NCBI RefSeq assembly: GCF_902784195.1
Contig: NZ_CACZTX010000002.1
Coordinates: 1 to 64,000 of the forward strand
DNA length: 64,000 bases
Direction of reading: 5' to 3'
From: an uncultured Methanobrevibacter sp.
GTDB taxonomy: Archaea > Methanobacteriota > Methanobacteria > Methanobacteriales > Methanobacteriaceae
The position numbers and the translations under genes were made by a program. The notes under the pieces were generated by a model. It was not told the origin of the DNA, made no database searches, and saw nothing but the letters and a program-made list of their open reading frames with translations. How positions within the stretch are numbered: the first letter of the stretch is position 1; each line of letters starts with the position of its first letter. Positions 44,813 through 53,684 of this stretch are shown one piece after another.

Positions 44813-45610
44813 ATGCAAAAAGTAATTAATTCTCATTGTCACATTTATCCAGATAAGATTGCAGCAAAGGCTGTAAAGGGGATACGTGATTTTTATGACC
44901 TTCATATGTCTTTAAATGGGACTGTAAAGGATTTGATTGAAGATGGAAACAAGGTCGGTGCTGTTCATTATCTTATCCATTCAGTTGCAACAACTCCAAA
45001 GCAGGTTCAATCAATCAATGAATTCATCAGCTTTGAGGTTAAATCCCACCCAGGCCTTTTTACAGGTTTTGGAACATTGCATCCTGATAGTGAAGACATT
45101 GAAGGTGACTTGGATTACATTATTGAACTTGGCCTTAAAGGGGTTAAAGTTCATCCTGATTTCCAGCAATTTGCCTTAAATGAGGAAAAGGCATTTAAAA
45201 TGGGAGAAGCAATCAATGAAAGAGGATTGCCGATCATGATTCATTGTGGCGACTTTAGGTATAACTATTCCAATCCGGAGCATCTAAAGCCATTCCTTGA
45301 AAGGTTCCCAGATCTCACTGTCATTGGGGCTCATTTTGCAGGATGGAGCATATGGGAAAAGGCAACTGAAGAATTGGCTGGAACTCCTAATCTATTTGTG
45401 GATTGCAGTTCAAGCTTATATGCATTGTCTCCTGAAACTGCAAAGGATTTGATTCATGCATATGGTGCAGATAAGGTCTTATGGGCAACTGATTTTCCAA
45501 TGTGGGAATCAACAAGTGAGATGGAAATGTTCAATAAGATTGATTTAACTGAAGAAGAGCGCAATTTGATTCTTTATGAAAATGCAGCTAAACTTTTAGG
45601 TTTAAAATAA
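44813..45610 (+). CDS. Amidohydrolase-family metal-dependent hydrolase
   Basis: The 265-residue TIM-barrel protein carries the metal ligands of the amidohydrolase-2 family: NSHCHIYP near the N-terminus (HxH), KGVKVHPDFQQF, LPIMIHCGDFR, VIGAHFAGWS and ATDFPMW with the final Asp. The family covers decarboxylases and hydrolases of small cyclic or carboxylated compounds; the substrate here is open. GGCGGTTAATTT precedes the ATG. A hairpin with T-run follows the stop, separating it from the MetX-like gene. Confidence 0.8.
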   Translation: MQKVINSHCHIYPDKIAAKAVKGIRDFYDLHMSLNGTVKDLIEDGNKVGAVHYLIHSVATTPKQVQSINEFISFEVKSHPGLFTGFGTLHPDSEDIEGDLDYIIELGLKGVKVHPDFQQFALNEEKAFKMGEAINERGLPIMIHCGDFRYNYSNPEHLKPFLERFPDLTVIGAHFAGWSIWEKATEELAGTPNLFVDCSSSLYALSPETAKDLIHAYGADKVLWATDFPMWESTSEMEMFNKIDLTEEERNLILYENAAKLLGLK

Positions 45611-45638
45611 AAATAATCATTTTAACAATTTTTTTATT

Positions 45639-45665
45639 AATTGGAATTTATTTCCAATTTTATTT
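45639..45665 (+). terminator. Hairpin and T-run behind the amidohydrolase gene
   Basis: AATTGGAA (45639-45646) and TTCCAATT (45652-45659) pair perfectly with a TTTAT loop, followed by TTATTTTC. It lies 29 nt after the stop. The hairpin covers the region where an upstream in-frame start of the next gene would fall, which argues for the later start at 45689. Confidence 0.6.
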
Positions 45666-45688
45666 TCTTATTTTTTATGGTTGATATC

Positions 45689-46693
45689 ATGTTTGATGTA
45701 GAAGCTATTGAAGCAGAGTATTTTTATTTGTATGAGTTTAAATTCAATAATGGAGAAGTCTTGAAGGATGCAAAAGTTGAATACATCACCTTTGGAACTC
45801 CACAATATGATAATGAGGGAATCATTTCAAATGCTGTGATTTACTTTCATGGTTCAAGCGGCAGCTGTTACTCTGCAAGACGTATTTCTGAGGATATGGG
45901 AAGTGGAGAGATATTTGATACAGATAAATTCTTCTTTATTTCAGTTAGTGCTCTTGGCTGTCCAGGTTCTGCCAGCCCATCAACAACAGGGCTTATGAAT
46001 AGGTTTCCTGAATATGATGTGGGGGATATGGTTAATTTCCAAAAGCAATTCATAGAAGAGAAATTTGGAATCACTCATGTGAAAGGGCTAATTGGAAACT
46101 CAATGGGTGGTTTTGAAGTCTTGACTTGGGGATGCATTTATCCGGATTCAGTTGATTTTATCATTTCTCTTGTAAGCAGCTTTAAGGTAGGTGGACATAA
46201 TTATGCCTTAAGCAAGATAATGAACAATATTTTGGAATCAGATCCGGATTATAATGATGGGGCTTATGATTTGCCTCTTTCAGACTCATTGAAGAGAAGC
46301 TTAAAGCTTTCATCAGATGCAATGTATTGCTATGGATTGTCAAGAGAGGAATATAGAAACAATATGACAAATGAGGAAATTGAACTTGCTATGGCTGAAT
46401 TTGCTGAAGAAAGCTTAGAGGAAGATCCTAACGATTTGATTTATATGAATAACTCTTCCTTAGACTATGACTTGACTGACCAGTTGGAAAATATAACTGC
46501 TAAAGTATTGATTATAGCAATTAATCAAGATCAATACTTCCCACCAAATCTTGATGCAATTCCAATGAGCAAAATGATTAAGGATAACAAATTGCTTATT
46601 TTTGACTCTTGCATGGGTCATGTAGGTTCTAGTGAATTGTTTAAGGTAAAAGAGGATTTGGAAGAGTTCATTAAAGAATTTAGAGACATTTAA
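45689..46693 (+). CDS. MetX-like alpha/beta hydrolase (homoserine O-acetyltransferase family)
   Basis: The 334-residue protein follows the MetX plan: FDVEAIEAEYFYLYEFKFNNGEVLKDAKVEYITFG at the N-terminus, an oxyanion segment FHGSSGSCYS, FFFISVSALGCPGSASPS, the nucleophile elbow GNSMGGFEVLTWG, NQDQYFPP for the acid and SCMGHVGSSEL for the His. ATG 45689 is preferred, with GGTTGAT upstream; earlier in-frame starts lie in a terminator hairpin. True MetX usually has GGSMGGMQALEW and sits with met genes, so this may be an esterase-like relative. The next gene follows 35 nt downstream. Confidence 0.75.
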   Translation: MFDVEAIEAEYFYLYEFKFNNGEVLKDAKVEYITFGTPQYDNEGIISNAVIYFHGSSGSCYSARRISEDMGSGEIFDTDKFFFISVSALGCPGSASPSTTGLMNRFPEYDVGDMVNFQKQFIEEKFGITHVKGLIGNSMGGFEVLTWGCIYPDSVDFIISLVSSFKVGGHNYALSKIMNNILESDPDYNDGAYDLPLSDSLKRSLKLSSDAMYCYGLSREEYRNNMTNEEIELAMAEFAEESLEEDPNDLIYMNNSSLDYDLTDQLENITAKVLIIAINQDQYFPPNLDAIPMSKMIKDNKLLIFDSCMGHVGSSELFKVKEDLEEFIKEFRDI

Positions 46694-46728
46694 AATGTTA
46701 GGATATTTAGATATTTTAAGGTGTTTTA

Positions 46729-47133
46729 ATGGAAATAACTTACAAAGATATTCATGATTTTACAGAAGAAGATTTAAAAGACCTGTTCCTATCAGTTGAC
46801 TGGTCTTCAGGCCATTTCCCAGACAAACTTGTAATTGCCATGAAAAACTTCGAAACAGTATGTTCTGCATGGGATGGAGAAAAGCTAGTTGGTATGGTTT
46901 GTGCAATGGATGATGGGATAATGACAGCTTATGTCCATTATGTTCTTATCAGACCGGATTATCAAGGAATGGGAATTGGAAAGGAAATGATGAAAAGAGT
47001 GACTGATAAGTATAAGGACTATTTGCGTATTGTAGTTGTTTCCTACAATGATGAGATTGAGTTCTATGAGCATTGTGGATTTGAAAAGGCGGATGATGCA
47101 AGTCCAATGTTCATTACAGATTTATGGACATAG
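46729..47133 (+). CDS. GNAT-family N-acetyltransferase
   Basis: The 134-residue protein has the GNAT fold. Acetyl-CoA-binding motif A is YVLIRPDYQGMGIGKEMMKRV (Q-x-x-G-x-G type), followed by a beta strand LRIVVVSYNDEIEFYEHCGFEKADD, the usual C-terminal motif B. The acceptor substrate is unknown. AAGGTGTTTTA provides the Shine-Dalgarno. It lies 35 nt behind the MetX-like gene and 76 nt before a small hypothetical gene, so these three may be one transcript. Confidence 0.87.
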   Translation: MEITYKDIHDFTEEDLKDLFLSVDWSSGHFPDKLVIAMKNFETVCSAWDGEKLVGMVCAMDDGIMTAYVHYVLIRPDYQGMGIGKEMMKRVTDKYKDYLRIVVVSYNDEIEFYEHCGFEKADDASPMFITDLWT

Positions 47134-47209
47134 TTAACATTTAGAAAAATATTAAAATTTAAAAATTCATATCTTAATTTAAGGGTATAATAGATTTAAA
47201 GGGATTAAT

Positions 47210-47494
47210 ATGTTAAGCGTTAAAGTTGAGGATTATGGAGAAACTGAAGATCAAATGCACTATGTAACTTATAGGGCATCTGGCTTAAGTGAAAAGGAAT
47301 TGGATTTTTTATTGAATAACTTGGAAGGAGAAACCATAGTGGAAGATGGTGATTTGCTCCTTAATATATTCTATTCCAGAAAATTCTTCCCATTCGCTTC
47401 AGATGATGCACATTTTAAACTTGAAGATTTCATAAAAAGGGAAGAGATTGAAATGACTTATTTCATTGCAAGCTTCTTGGAAGACATGAAATGA
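47210..47494 (+). CDS. Small hypothetical protein
   Basis: This 94-residue acidic protein is of unknown family. GGGATTAAT precedes the ATG. It has no membrane segment and no cysteine; a short alpha/beta fold is likely (TYRASGLSEKELDFLLNNLEGETIVEDGDLLLNIFYSRKFFP). A T-run and a perfect 11-bp hairpin follow before the convergent nadA gene. Confidence 0.6.
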   Translation: MLSVKVEDYGETEDQMHYVTYRASGLSEKELDFLLNNLEGETIVEDGDLLLNIFYSRKFFPFASDDAHFKLEDFIKREEIEMTYFIASFLEDMK

Positions 47495-47574
47495 GTTTTA
47501 ACTATTTTAAAAAAAGTTTTTTTTTTTTAATTGTTTAATTCTTATTAAAATTTCGATTTTATAAAAAAAGAGAG

Positions 47575-47599
47575 GATAAAAAGAAATTTTCTTTTTATC
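47575..47599. terminator. Bidirectional hairpin terminator before nadA
   Basis: GATAAAAAGAA (47575-47585) and TTCTTTTTATC (47589-47599) form a perfect 11-bp stem with a 3-nt loop. It lies between convergent genes, with T-rich sequence following on both strands (TAATTTTTATTTA on plus, CTCTTTTTTTATAAAA on minus). Confidence 0.68.
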
Positions 47600-47618
47600 T
47601 AATTTTTATTTACTATTT

Positions 47619-48533
47619 TTATTTAGATGCTTCAAGCATTCTTTCTACAGCATTGATTGATTTTTCAGCTATTTCATCAGGGACAATGATTTTAGGTTCT
47701 TCATTGATTAAGCAGTCCCTTACTTTTTCCAATGTGTGGAGTTTCATGGTTTTGCAAATAGCTCCTTCAAGCAATGGGTAGTAGGTTTTGTCTGGACACT
47801 CTGATTTAAGTCTTGTAATCATGTCAACTTCGGTTCCAATGACAAATTCCTTATCCTGGCTGTCCCTTACATGTGCAAGCATTCCACCAGTACTTAAGAC
47901 ATAATCTGCCATTTCCTGAACCTCTTTGTTGGATTCAGGGTGAATTAAGATGTCTACACCAGGATATTTTTTCCTTGCATCTTCAATGTCCTCTTTGTGG
48001 AATAGCTTGTGAACATAACAGTGTCCGTCACCTGGAATAGGAATGATCTTTTTGTCAGTGAATGGCTGAACGAATTCTCCAAGATTGGTATCTGGTCCAA
48101 AGAGAATTGTGTCTTCTTCTAAGCTTGCTACAACCTTTTTTACATTTCCAGAAGTACAGAGAATGTCGGATTCCGCTTTTGCTTCACCAAGGCTGTTTAC
48201 ATATAAGCAGACTGCAGCATTAGGATATTTTGCTTTTGCTTCTCTGACTTGCTCTCCAGTAAGCATATGTGCCATAGGGCATTCTGCATCAATATCTGGG
48301 ATTAAAACATTTTTATCAGGGTTTAGCATATATGCAGTTTCTGCCATAAAGTCTACTCCGCAGAATACAATGATGTCCCTATCTTCCACTTCTGCAGCTT
48401 TATTACATAATTCTAAAGAGTCTCCAAGGAAATCAGCTATTTCCTGAATTTCTTTTGGTTGGTAGTTATGTGCGAGTATAATCGCATTCTTCTCTTCTTT
48501 CAATTGAATAATTTCTTTCTGTAATTCATTCAT
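47619..48533 (-). CDS. nadA: Quinolinate synthase NadA
   Basis: The 304-residue [4Fe-4S] enzyme condenses iminoaspartate with dihydroxyacetone phosphate to quinolinate. ILAHNYQPKEIQEIADFLGDS near the N-terminus is the signature. The three cluster cysteines are expected in VFCGVDFMAE, ILCTSGNVKKVV and EGAICKTMKLHTL, all present. The product feeds NadC, encoded 2 kb away on the other strand. An aspartate oxidase or dehydrogenase gene is not in the window. GGGATAAAA precedes the ATG. Confidence 0.95.
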   Translation of the reverse strand: MNELQKEIIQLKEEKNAIILAHNYQPKEIQEIADFLGDSLELCNKAAEVEDRDIIVFCGVDFMAETAYMLNPDKNVLIPDIDAECPMAHMLTGEQVREAKAKYPNAAVCLYVNSLGEAKAESDILCTSGNVKKVVASLEEDTILFGPDTNLGEFVQPFTDKKIIPIPGDGHCYVHKLFHKEDIEDARKKYPGVDILIHPESNKEVQEMADYVLSTGGMLAHVRDSQDKEFVIGTEVDMITRLKSECPDKTYYPLLEGAICKTMKLHTLEKVRDCLINEEPKIIVPDEIAEKSINAVERMLEASK

Positions 48534-48671
48534 TTTTATCCCTCTTTACAATGGGATTAGTATAATATTTTTAGTTATTATATTATCTTTATTCTTTTTG
48601 CTTAAAAAAATTAACTATTGTTATTTTTTTAAATCTTTTTAATTTTTTTAATTAAAAATAATTATTATTTC

Positions 48672-49460
48672 TTATACTTTATCTTGATTTTTCTTGTTCT
48701 TATATTCATCAATCAATCTATTGATATTTTCCAAGATTGTGACTTTACCGCAGTCAATGTACTTATAGTCTGTTATCCAATAGCTTACCTCAACTTTAGG
48801 GCCCCATTCAGTGTAATCCTTTGAAAATATTGAAGTTTTATCATTCACTACCCAATCGTATTCATACATGATCTTATCAAGCTCTTGTTTGAATTCTGGA
48901 ATATTCATTCCATGAGGCAAGGTTGCAATGATTCTTAGCCTATGGTCTTCAGTTGGCTTATACATCTTATAGATATTTTTTGATAAAACAGAGTTAGGGA
49001 TTGTTATTTCGTAGTTGTCCTGATTTATCATAGTCGTATTTCTGAATCCGACTTTCTTTATTGTTCCCTTAAATCCATTGACTTCAATGACCTCTCCAAC
49101 TTTGATTCTTTTATCACTGATTACAAAGATTCCTGAAATGAAGTTGGAGACAATGTCTTGTGATGCAAAACCTATTACAATACCTACAACACCTAAACTG
49201 ATTATGATGCTTTCTAAATTGATTCCAAGAACATGCAATATCCATGCAATGGCTACAATAATCACTGTGTATTTCACTATGTCCTTAAATAGATAATGGG
49301 CAGTGAGATTCAAATCGAATTTTTGCTCTAGCTTAGTGAGCATTTTATCTCCTATTCTGATGAAGATGAGCCCACCTATTATAATCAGCAAAATGTATAT
49401 GATATTCCTTAAATTAAAAAGATGAAACATAACGTCCAATATTTGAGATGTGAAATCCAT
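48672..49460 (-). CDS. MscS-type mechanosensitive channel
   Basis: The 262-residue small-conductance channel has an N-terminal membrane helix (IIYILLIIIGGLIFIRIG), a second (YTVIIVAIAWILHVLGI) and the pore helix SIIISLGVVGIVIGFASQDIVSNFISGIFVI. The beta domain (KVGEVIEVNGFKGTIKKVGFRNTTMINQDNYEITIPNSVLS) and an alpha/beta C-terminal domain follow. It should open under membrane tension to release solutes on osmotic downshock. It is single-unit on the minus strand, 68 nt behind the RNase Z gene. Confidence 0.9.
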   Translation of the reverse strand: MDFTSQILDVMFHLFNLRNIIYILLIIIGGLIFIRIGDKMLTKLEQKFDLNLTAHYLFKDIVKYTVIIVAIAWILHVLGINLESIIISLGVVGIVIGFASQDIVSNFISGIFVISDKRIKVGEVIEVNGFKGTIKKVGFRNTTMINQDNYEITIPNSVLSKNIYKMYKPTEDHRLRIIATLPHGMNIPEFKQELDKIMYEYDWVVNDKTSIFSKDYTEWGPKVEVSYWITDYKYIDCGKVTILENINRLIDEYKNKKNQDKV

Positions 49461-49528
49461 TTTATCCCTATCCTCTTTTATTTTTTCTTCTCTTTTTAAT
49501 AATAGTTTCCATTAGTTTTCTATTCTTT

Positions 49529-50476
49529 TTAATCATTGTTTACGGTTAATATGTTCTTGAAATTTATGGAAGTCTTGTCTTTTCCAATGTTAATTTCAGT
49601 AAAGTCATTTGCCACAATGGTATTTTCAAATATTTCCTTAGCTTCATTCTTTATATTCAAATCACTTGTATACCTTGTGCTTATGTGAGTCAAGACCAAT
49701 AATTTGACATTTGCCTCTTTAGCTATTTCTGCAGCTTCCTTTGAAGTGGAATGGCAATTTTCAATTGCCTTGTCTTTGTCCGCATCCTCGTAAGTTGCTT
49801 CATGAATAAGAACGTCGCTGTCTTTAGCAAGTTCAATCAGTTTTTCACAAGGCCTTGTATCTCCAGAGTAAGTGACTTTCTTTCCAGCTCTTGGAGGTCC
49901 TAATACCTGTTCAGGCTTGATTATCTTTCCATCCACTTCAACCTCTTGGCCACTGTGAAGCTTTCCAAAGGCAGGGCCTACTGGAACTCCAAGCTCAATT
50001 GCCTTTTCCCTTAAGAAGCGAGGCTTTTTCTTTTCATAAATTGAATAAGCGATATTTGGAATGTTATGCTCTGCAATTATTGACTTGATGATGTATTCAT
50101 CAGTTTCCACAACTATTCCTTCATCGATTTCATGAATGTTTATATTGAAATTTATTTGGAAAAATCCATAGTTGGAAATCACAGTTTTTATCTTTTCCAG
50201 TCCTTTAGGTCCATAGATATCCAAGTCTTCCTCTCTACCTCTAAATCCCATGGATTGAATAAGTCCTGCCAAACCTAGGATATGGTCTCCATGAAAGTGG
50301 CTGATGAATATCTTGTCTATTTTCATAGGGCTTATCTTAGCATAAGTCAATTGTCTTTGTGTTCCTTCCCCACAATCAAAGAGCAGTGTATCCTTAAAGT
50401 ATTTCAAGATTATTCCTGCATGGTTTCTATATTTTGAAGGCACTGCAGATGAGGTTCCTAAAAATGTAATTTCCAT
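49529..50476 (-). CDS. rnz: Ribonuclease Z (tRNA 3' endonuclease)
   Basis: This 315-residue metallo-beta-lactamase-fold nuclease removes 3' trailers from tRNA precursors. The N-terminal FLGTSSAVPSKYRNHAG, the metal motif ISHFHGDHILGLAGL (HxHxDH), the exosite region near GPAFGKLHSGQEV, YSGDTRPCEKLIEL and the final LVLTHISTRY are all present. The length fits short-form RNase Z. ATG 50476 is preceded by GTGATTTTA. MscS follows, possibly in one transcript. Confidence 0.93.
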   Translation of the reverse strand: MEITFLGTSSAVPSKYRNHAGIILKYFKDTLLFDCGEGTQRQLTYAKISPMKIDKIFISHFHGDHILGLAGLIQSMGFRGREEDLDIYGPKGLEKIKTVISNYGFFQINFNINIHEIDEGIVVETDEYIIKSIIAEHNIPNIAYSIYEKKKPRFLREKAIELGVPVGPAFGKLHSGQEVEVDGKIIKPEQVLGPPRAGKKVTYSGDTRPCEKLIELAKDSDVLIHEATYEDADKDKAIENCHSTSKEAAEIAKEANVKLLVLTHISTRYTSDLNIKNEAKEIFENTIVANDFTEINIGKDKTSINFKNILTVNND

Positions 50477-50689
50477 AAAATCACTTAAATTATAAATTTT
50501 ATCAGCTATTTTCGGTTGAATAGTTGAATTAAATTATATTTTGTCTTATAATTAATATTTTGTTAATTTACATATATAAATTGATTTAAATATTGATTTG
50601 ATATGTAATATATATTAATGGTTTAAAACATATATTATTGTAATCAATTTTGATTTTTTATAAATGTTTTCAATAATTTTGGTGTAAAA

Positions 50690-51520
50690 ATGGATGAAAT
50701 TATAAAGTACATGCTTAGTGAGGATGAAGGTTTTGGAGATATCACTTCAAACGCATTAATTCCAGAAAATAAGATATTTTATGCTAAATTGATCACTAAA
50801 GATGATGGAATCCTTGCAGGAATTGAAATCATAAAGGAAATGTTTTTAGAGTATGGCATTGAAATCATATCCTCTAAAAAGGATGGGGATGAGATTGCTA
50901 AAGGGGATATCCTTTTAGAGATTGAAGGTAATGCCCGCAAGATTCTTCTTTTAGAGCGCACTGCACTTAATTTGCTTATGAGAATGTCTGGTGTTGCTAC
51001 CATAACAAATAGGATAGTCAATAAGGTTCATGATGTGAACCCTAAAATAAGGGTTGCAGGAACCCGTAAGACTGCTCCTGCACTTCAGAAGTATGATAAG
51101 TTAGCTATTGCAATTGGTGGGGGAGACAGTCATAGGAATGCATTGGATGACATGATATTGATTAAGGACAATCATATTGCTGTTGTCGGTTCAGTCAAAA
51201 AGGCTCTTGAATTGGCTAAAGAGAACAATAGCTTTTCCAAAAAGATTGAAATTGAAGTTGAATCAACTGAAGATGCAATCATTGCCTGTGAAAACGGTGC
51301 AGACATTGTCATGTTTGATAACATGACTCCTCAGGAAGTTCAAGACACTCTAAATGCATTGGAAGAAAAGGATTTGAGAAAAGATGTCTTGATTGAGATT
51401 TCCGGCGGAATCACTGAAGACAACATATTGGATTATGCACCATTGGATGTGGACATTATCTCTTTAGGTTCAATAACCCATCAGGCAAGCAGCTTGAACT
51501 TTAGTTTGGACATGGATTAA
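50690..51520 (+). CDS. nadC: Quinolinate phosphoribosyltransferase NadC
   Basis: The 276-residue enzyme converts quinolinate and PRPP to nicotinate mononucleotide and CO2. Family segments are DEGFGDITSNALIP, LLERTALNLLMRMSGVATIT, VAGTRKTAPALQKYDKLAIAIGGGDSHRNALDDMILIKDNHI with the catalytic Lys/Arg residues, EIEVESTEDA, MFDNM and EISGGITEDNI. GGTGTAAAA precedes the ATG. Together with NadA it completes the de novo NAD branch apart from iminoaspartate formation. Confidence 0.95.
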   Translation: MDEIIKYMLSEDEGFGDITSNALIPENKIFYAKLITKDDGILAGIEIIKEMFLEYGIEIISSKKDGDEIAKGDILLEIEGNARKILLLERTALNLLMRMSGVATITNRIVNKVHDVNPKIRVAGTRKTAPALQKYDKLAIAIGGGDSHRNALDDMILIKDNHIAVVGSVKKALELAKENNSFSKKIEIEVESTEDAIIACENGADIVMFDNMTPQEVQDTLNALEEKDLRKDVLIEISGGITEDNILDYAPLDVDIISLGSITHQASSLNFSLDMD

Positions 51521-51604
51521 AAACCCTTTCGGCTTATTGGATAGATGAAAAGTTTATATGTAATATTGCATAATGTTTATATAACTTTAATATGAGGTGA
51601 AATT

Positions 51605-51862
51605 ATGGCAAATCTTGAAAAGAATATAGAAGAAAAACTCACTGAAGTATTTAAAGGCGAATTTGAAAAGGAAGATTTTGAATTGAATTATCTTATAACC
51701 GATGATGTAATCACTTTCTTCTTCCCAATAGCAGAAGGAAAAGAGCTTTCACTTGATTCAATTGAAAAGATCTCAAGCATTATCGATGGAAGATTCGAAG
51801 GTTCCAATATTGTAAACCAAGAATACAGATATGCTTTCAATCTTGATCCTTGTGCTGACTAA
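51605..51862 (+). CDS. Small hypothetical protein
   Basis: This 85-residue acidic soluble protein is not recognised. GAGGTGAAATT is a strong Shine-Dalgarno for ATG 51605, so it is very likely translated. A helix (about 1-22) is followed by beta-rich FELNYLITDDVITFFFPIAEG and a helix. It lies 84 nt behind nadC on the same strand, with TATA-like sequence between, so a separate promoter is possible. Confidence 0.62.
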   Translation: MANLEKNIEEKLTEVFKGEFEKEDFELNYLITDDVITFFFPIAEGKELSLDSIEKISSIIDGRFEGSNIVNQEYRYAFNLDPCAD

Positions 51863-52511
51863 AATTATTGGTTTTTAAAATAAAATTTTAAATTTTATTT
51901 TTTTATTTATTATTTTTTTTATTATTATTCTATTATTATTTTATTATTATTTTTTTATAATTTTTATTTTCAAAAAATTTTCACTGCTTCTTTCACTATT
52001 GTTTCAATTATAGTATACTATTTCTATTTTTTACAACAATTTTCATTGATTTTCCATTTAATAATTTTTATATTTTTTATATGCTTTATAGTTTTAAAAA
52101 AGGGATTTTTCAATTTTTATAAGCTATCAAAATTATTGACTTTTGCTATAATTATTCATATAGTTATAGAGTAAACTATATGAAAAAATAATCATAAAAT
52201 TAAAATAATACGATACCTTTATATATTCCTTTAAACAAATATATTATTACATCTAGATAAGCAAATGGATTTTTTAGATTTCAAATCAATTTTTATTAAA
52301 AAATAAAAATAATTTTTAATCCAAATTTATATTTCACTTGCTTTTCATGATTTATTTAAAATTTAGATAAATTTTATTAATATTAAAATTCTTATTGTAA
52401 TTTTTCATTTATGATAAATTTTTATGAACTAATTATTGCATTAGCCAGTTAATAATTCAGTTGTAATCAATTATTAATAAAATTTATAATATTTATTATG
52501 GAGACGTTATT
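51863..52511 (+). promoter_or_regulatory. 650-bp gene-free region with palindromes upstream of the histone-fold gene
   Basis: No gene or GC-rich RNA is seen. ATAGTATACTAT (52010-52021) is a perfect 12-bp palindrome. CATATAGTT (52157-52165) and AACTATATG (52174-52182) form a perfect 9-bp inverted repeat with an 8-nt spacer; both share the TATAGT/ACTATA core. TTTATATA at about 52217-52224 is a candidate TATA box giving a long leader, and a second AATTTATAATA lies near 52481-52491. The GGAGACG Shine-Dalgarno of the next gene is at 52500-52506. Confidence 0.5.
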
Positions 52512-52952
52512 ATGGCTGAAGAAGAAATCAATAATGTTGAAATCGAAGAAGAGGAAGATGAATACTTACCTTTCGCTAAAGCAGAAGTTGTTCGTTTAAT
52601 GAAACAAAACCTTGATGATGACAAAATGATCAGGGAAAGAGTAAAAGTAGAAATGAACAAGTTCTTAGGAGACATCCTCAAGCAAGTTTGTGAACAACTC
52701 AATGAGTACCCATACACAACCATTGAGTATGAAATGCTTAAAGAGTCAACCTATCCATACACTAACATCAAAAGAATCAACCAAGAAAAAGAAAGAATCT
52801 TATTACACTTAAATGCTATTAAAGCAGATTGTGATGCATTAGCTATGGATGTTCAAAAGACTCTTAAATTAAAAGACGTTGTAGATGAAGATGAGTTCAC
52901 TCCATTATCTATGACAAAACAAGAAGAAGATGAAGAAGAAATAGAAGAATAA
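52512..52952 (+). CDS. Acidic histone-fold variant
   Basis: In this 146-residue protein, residues about 19-80 align without gaps to the archaeal histone HMf[15 protein letters not shown] at helix 1 matches LPIAPIGRIIKDAG, and YTTIEYEML matches RKTIKAEDI at loop 2/helix 3. The DNA-contact and fold-lock residues of HMfB appear changed (R10 to Val, R19 to Asp, K53 to Thr, K56 to Glu, and the Arg-Asp pair to Tyr and Met). An acidic N-terminus, a C-terminal coiled-coil helix (about 85-115) and an acidic tail (EEDEEEIEE) are added. It is unlikely to wrap DNA like HMfB; chaperone or partner roles are conjecture. Confidence 0.65.
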   Translation: MAEEEINNVEIEEEEDEYLPFAKAEVVRLMKQNLDDDKMIRERVKVEMNKFLGDILKQVCEQLNEYPYTTIEYEMLKESTYPYTNIKRINQEKERILLHLNAIKADCDALAMDVQKTLKLKDVVDEDEFTPLSMTKQEEDEEEIEE

Positions 52953-53093
52953 ATCTTCTAATTTTCTTATTTTTTTTATTTTTAATAATTTTATTTTTAA
53001 TATTTATAAATAAATTCAATTTTAACTACTTTTTTCAAAATTTTAATTTTTCAAATTATTTTATCTTTTAAAATTTTCACTATTTTTAATAAT

Positions 53094-53684
53094 CTAATCA
53101 ATTACAGTATAACCTGTTTTTAGATTTTTAAGTTCCTCATCAGTTAATGGTTCTGTCTTTGCACGAACATCCATGATTTTGCTTTGTCCGAATGGATCTT
53201 CGATAAGCAAGAGAGTTTCAAGTTCACCCTCTAAAATCTTGTGCAGGTTTTCAATAACCATTTTTCCATTTTGTTGAGATGTCTCATCAGTAAACATATT
53301 CAATGCCCTTTCAGTTGCTTCAATGAATCTTACAATAACACCTTCAACATTTGAGATGTACCCTTCAGACTTTGGGCCTGGTTCAACTTTGATTCCAACT
53401 TCAGGAAGTGAAACTGTAGCTGATTGTGATCTGACCACCCTTGAGTCCAAAGATTTTTTGGTAATTATCAAACTATGTTTGGCAGGGTCTTTCTGTTCAG
53501 TTGCCAAAACGTCATTATGTCTGAACCCACATCTTTCACATTGTATTGTTGATTCAACAACCTCTCCAAAATAAGCAAGTTCATGAGTTTGAGTAGTGTA
53601 AGTTGCAGTTCCTTTTCCTCCACATACTGGACAATCCATCTTCATTTCTGCACTTTTTCCAGTTGTAACATCATCTGTGTTCAT
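53094..53684 (-). CDS. ZPR1-type zinc-finger protein
   Basis: The 196-residue protein has the ZPR1 zinc finger (CPVCGGKGTATYTTQTHELAYFGEVVESTIQCERCGFRHNDV, Cys-x2-Cys twice) followed by the beta-rich A/B domain with EPGPKSEGYISNVEGVIVRFIEATERAL. Archaeal proteins carry one ZPR1 module where eukaryotes have two. Eukaryotic ZPR1 binds eEF1A and helps its folding; an analogous role for archaeal EF1A is inferred. GGAGAGAATTA precedes the start. It is divergent from the DUF1611 gene. Confidence 0.9.
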   Translation of the reverse strand: MNTDDVTTGKSAEMKMDCPVCGGKGTATYTTQTHELAYFGEVVESTIQCERCGFRHNDVLATEQKDPAKHSLIITKKSLDSRVVRSQSATVSLPEVGIKVEPGPKSEGYISNVEGVIVRFIEATERALNMFTDETSQQNGKMVIENLHKILEGELETLLLIEDPFGQSKIMDVRAKTEPLTDEELKNLKTGYTVID

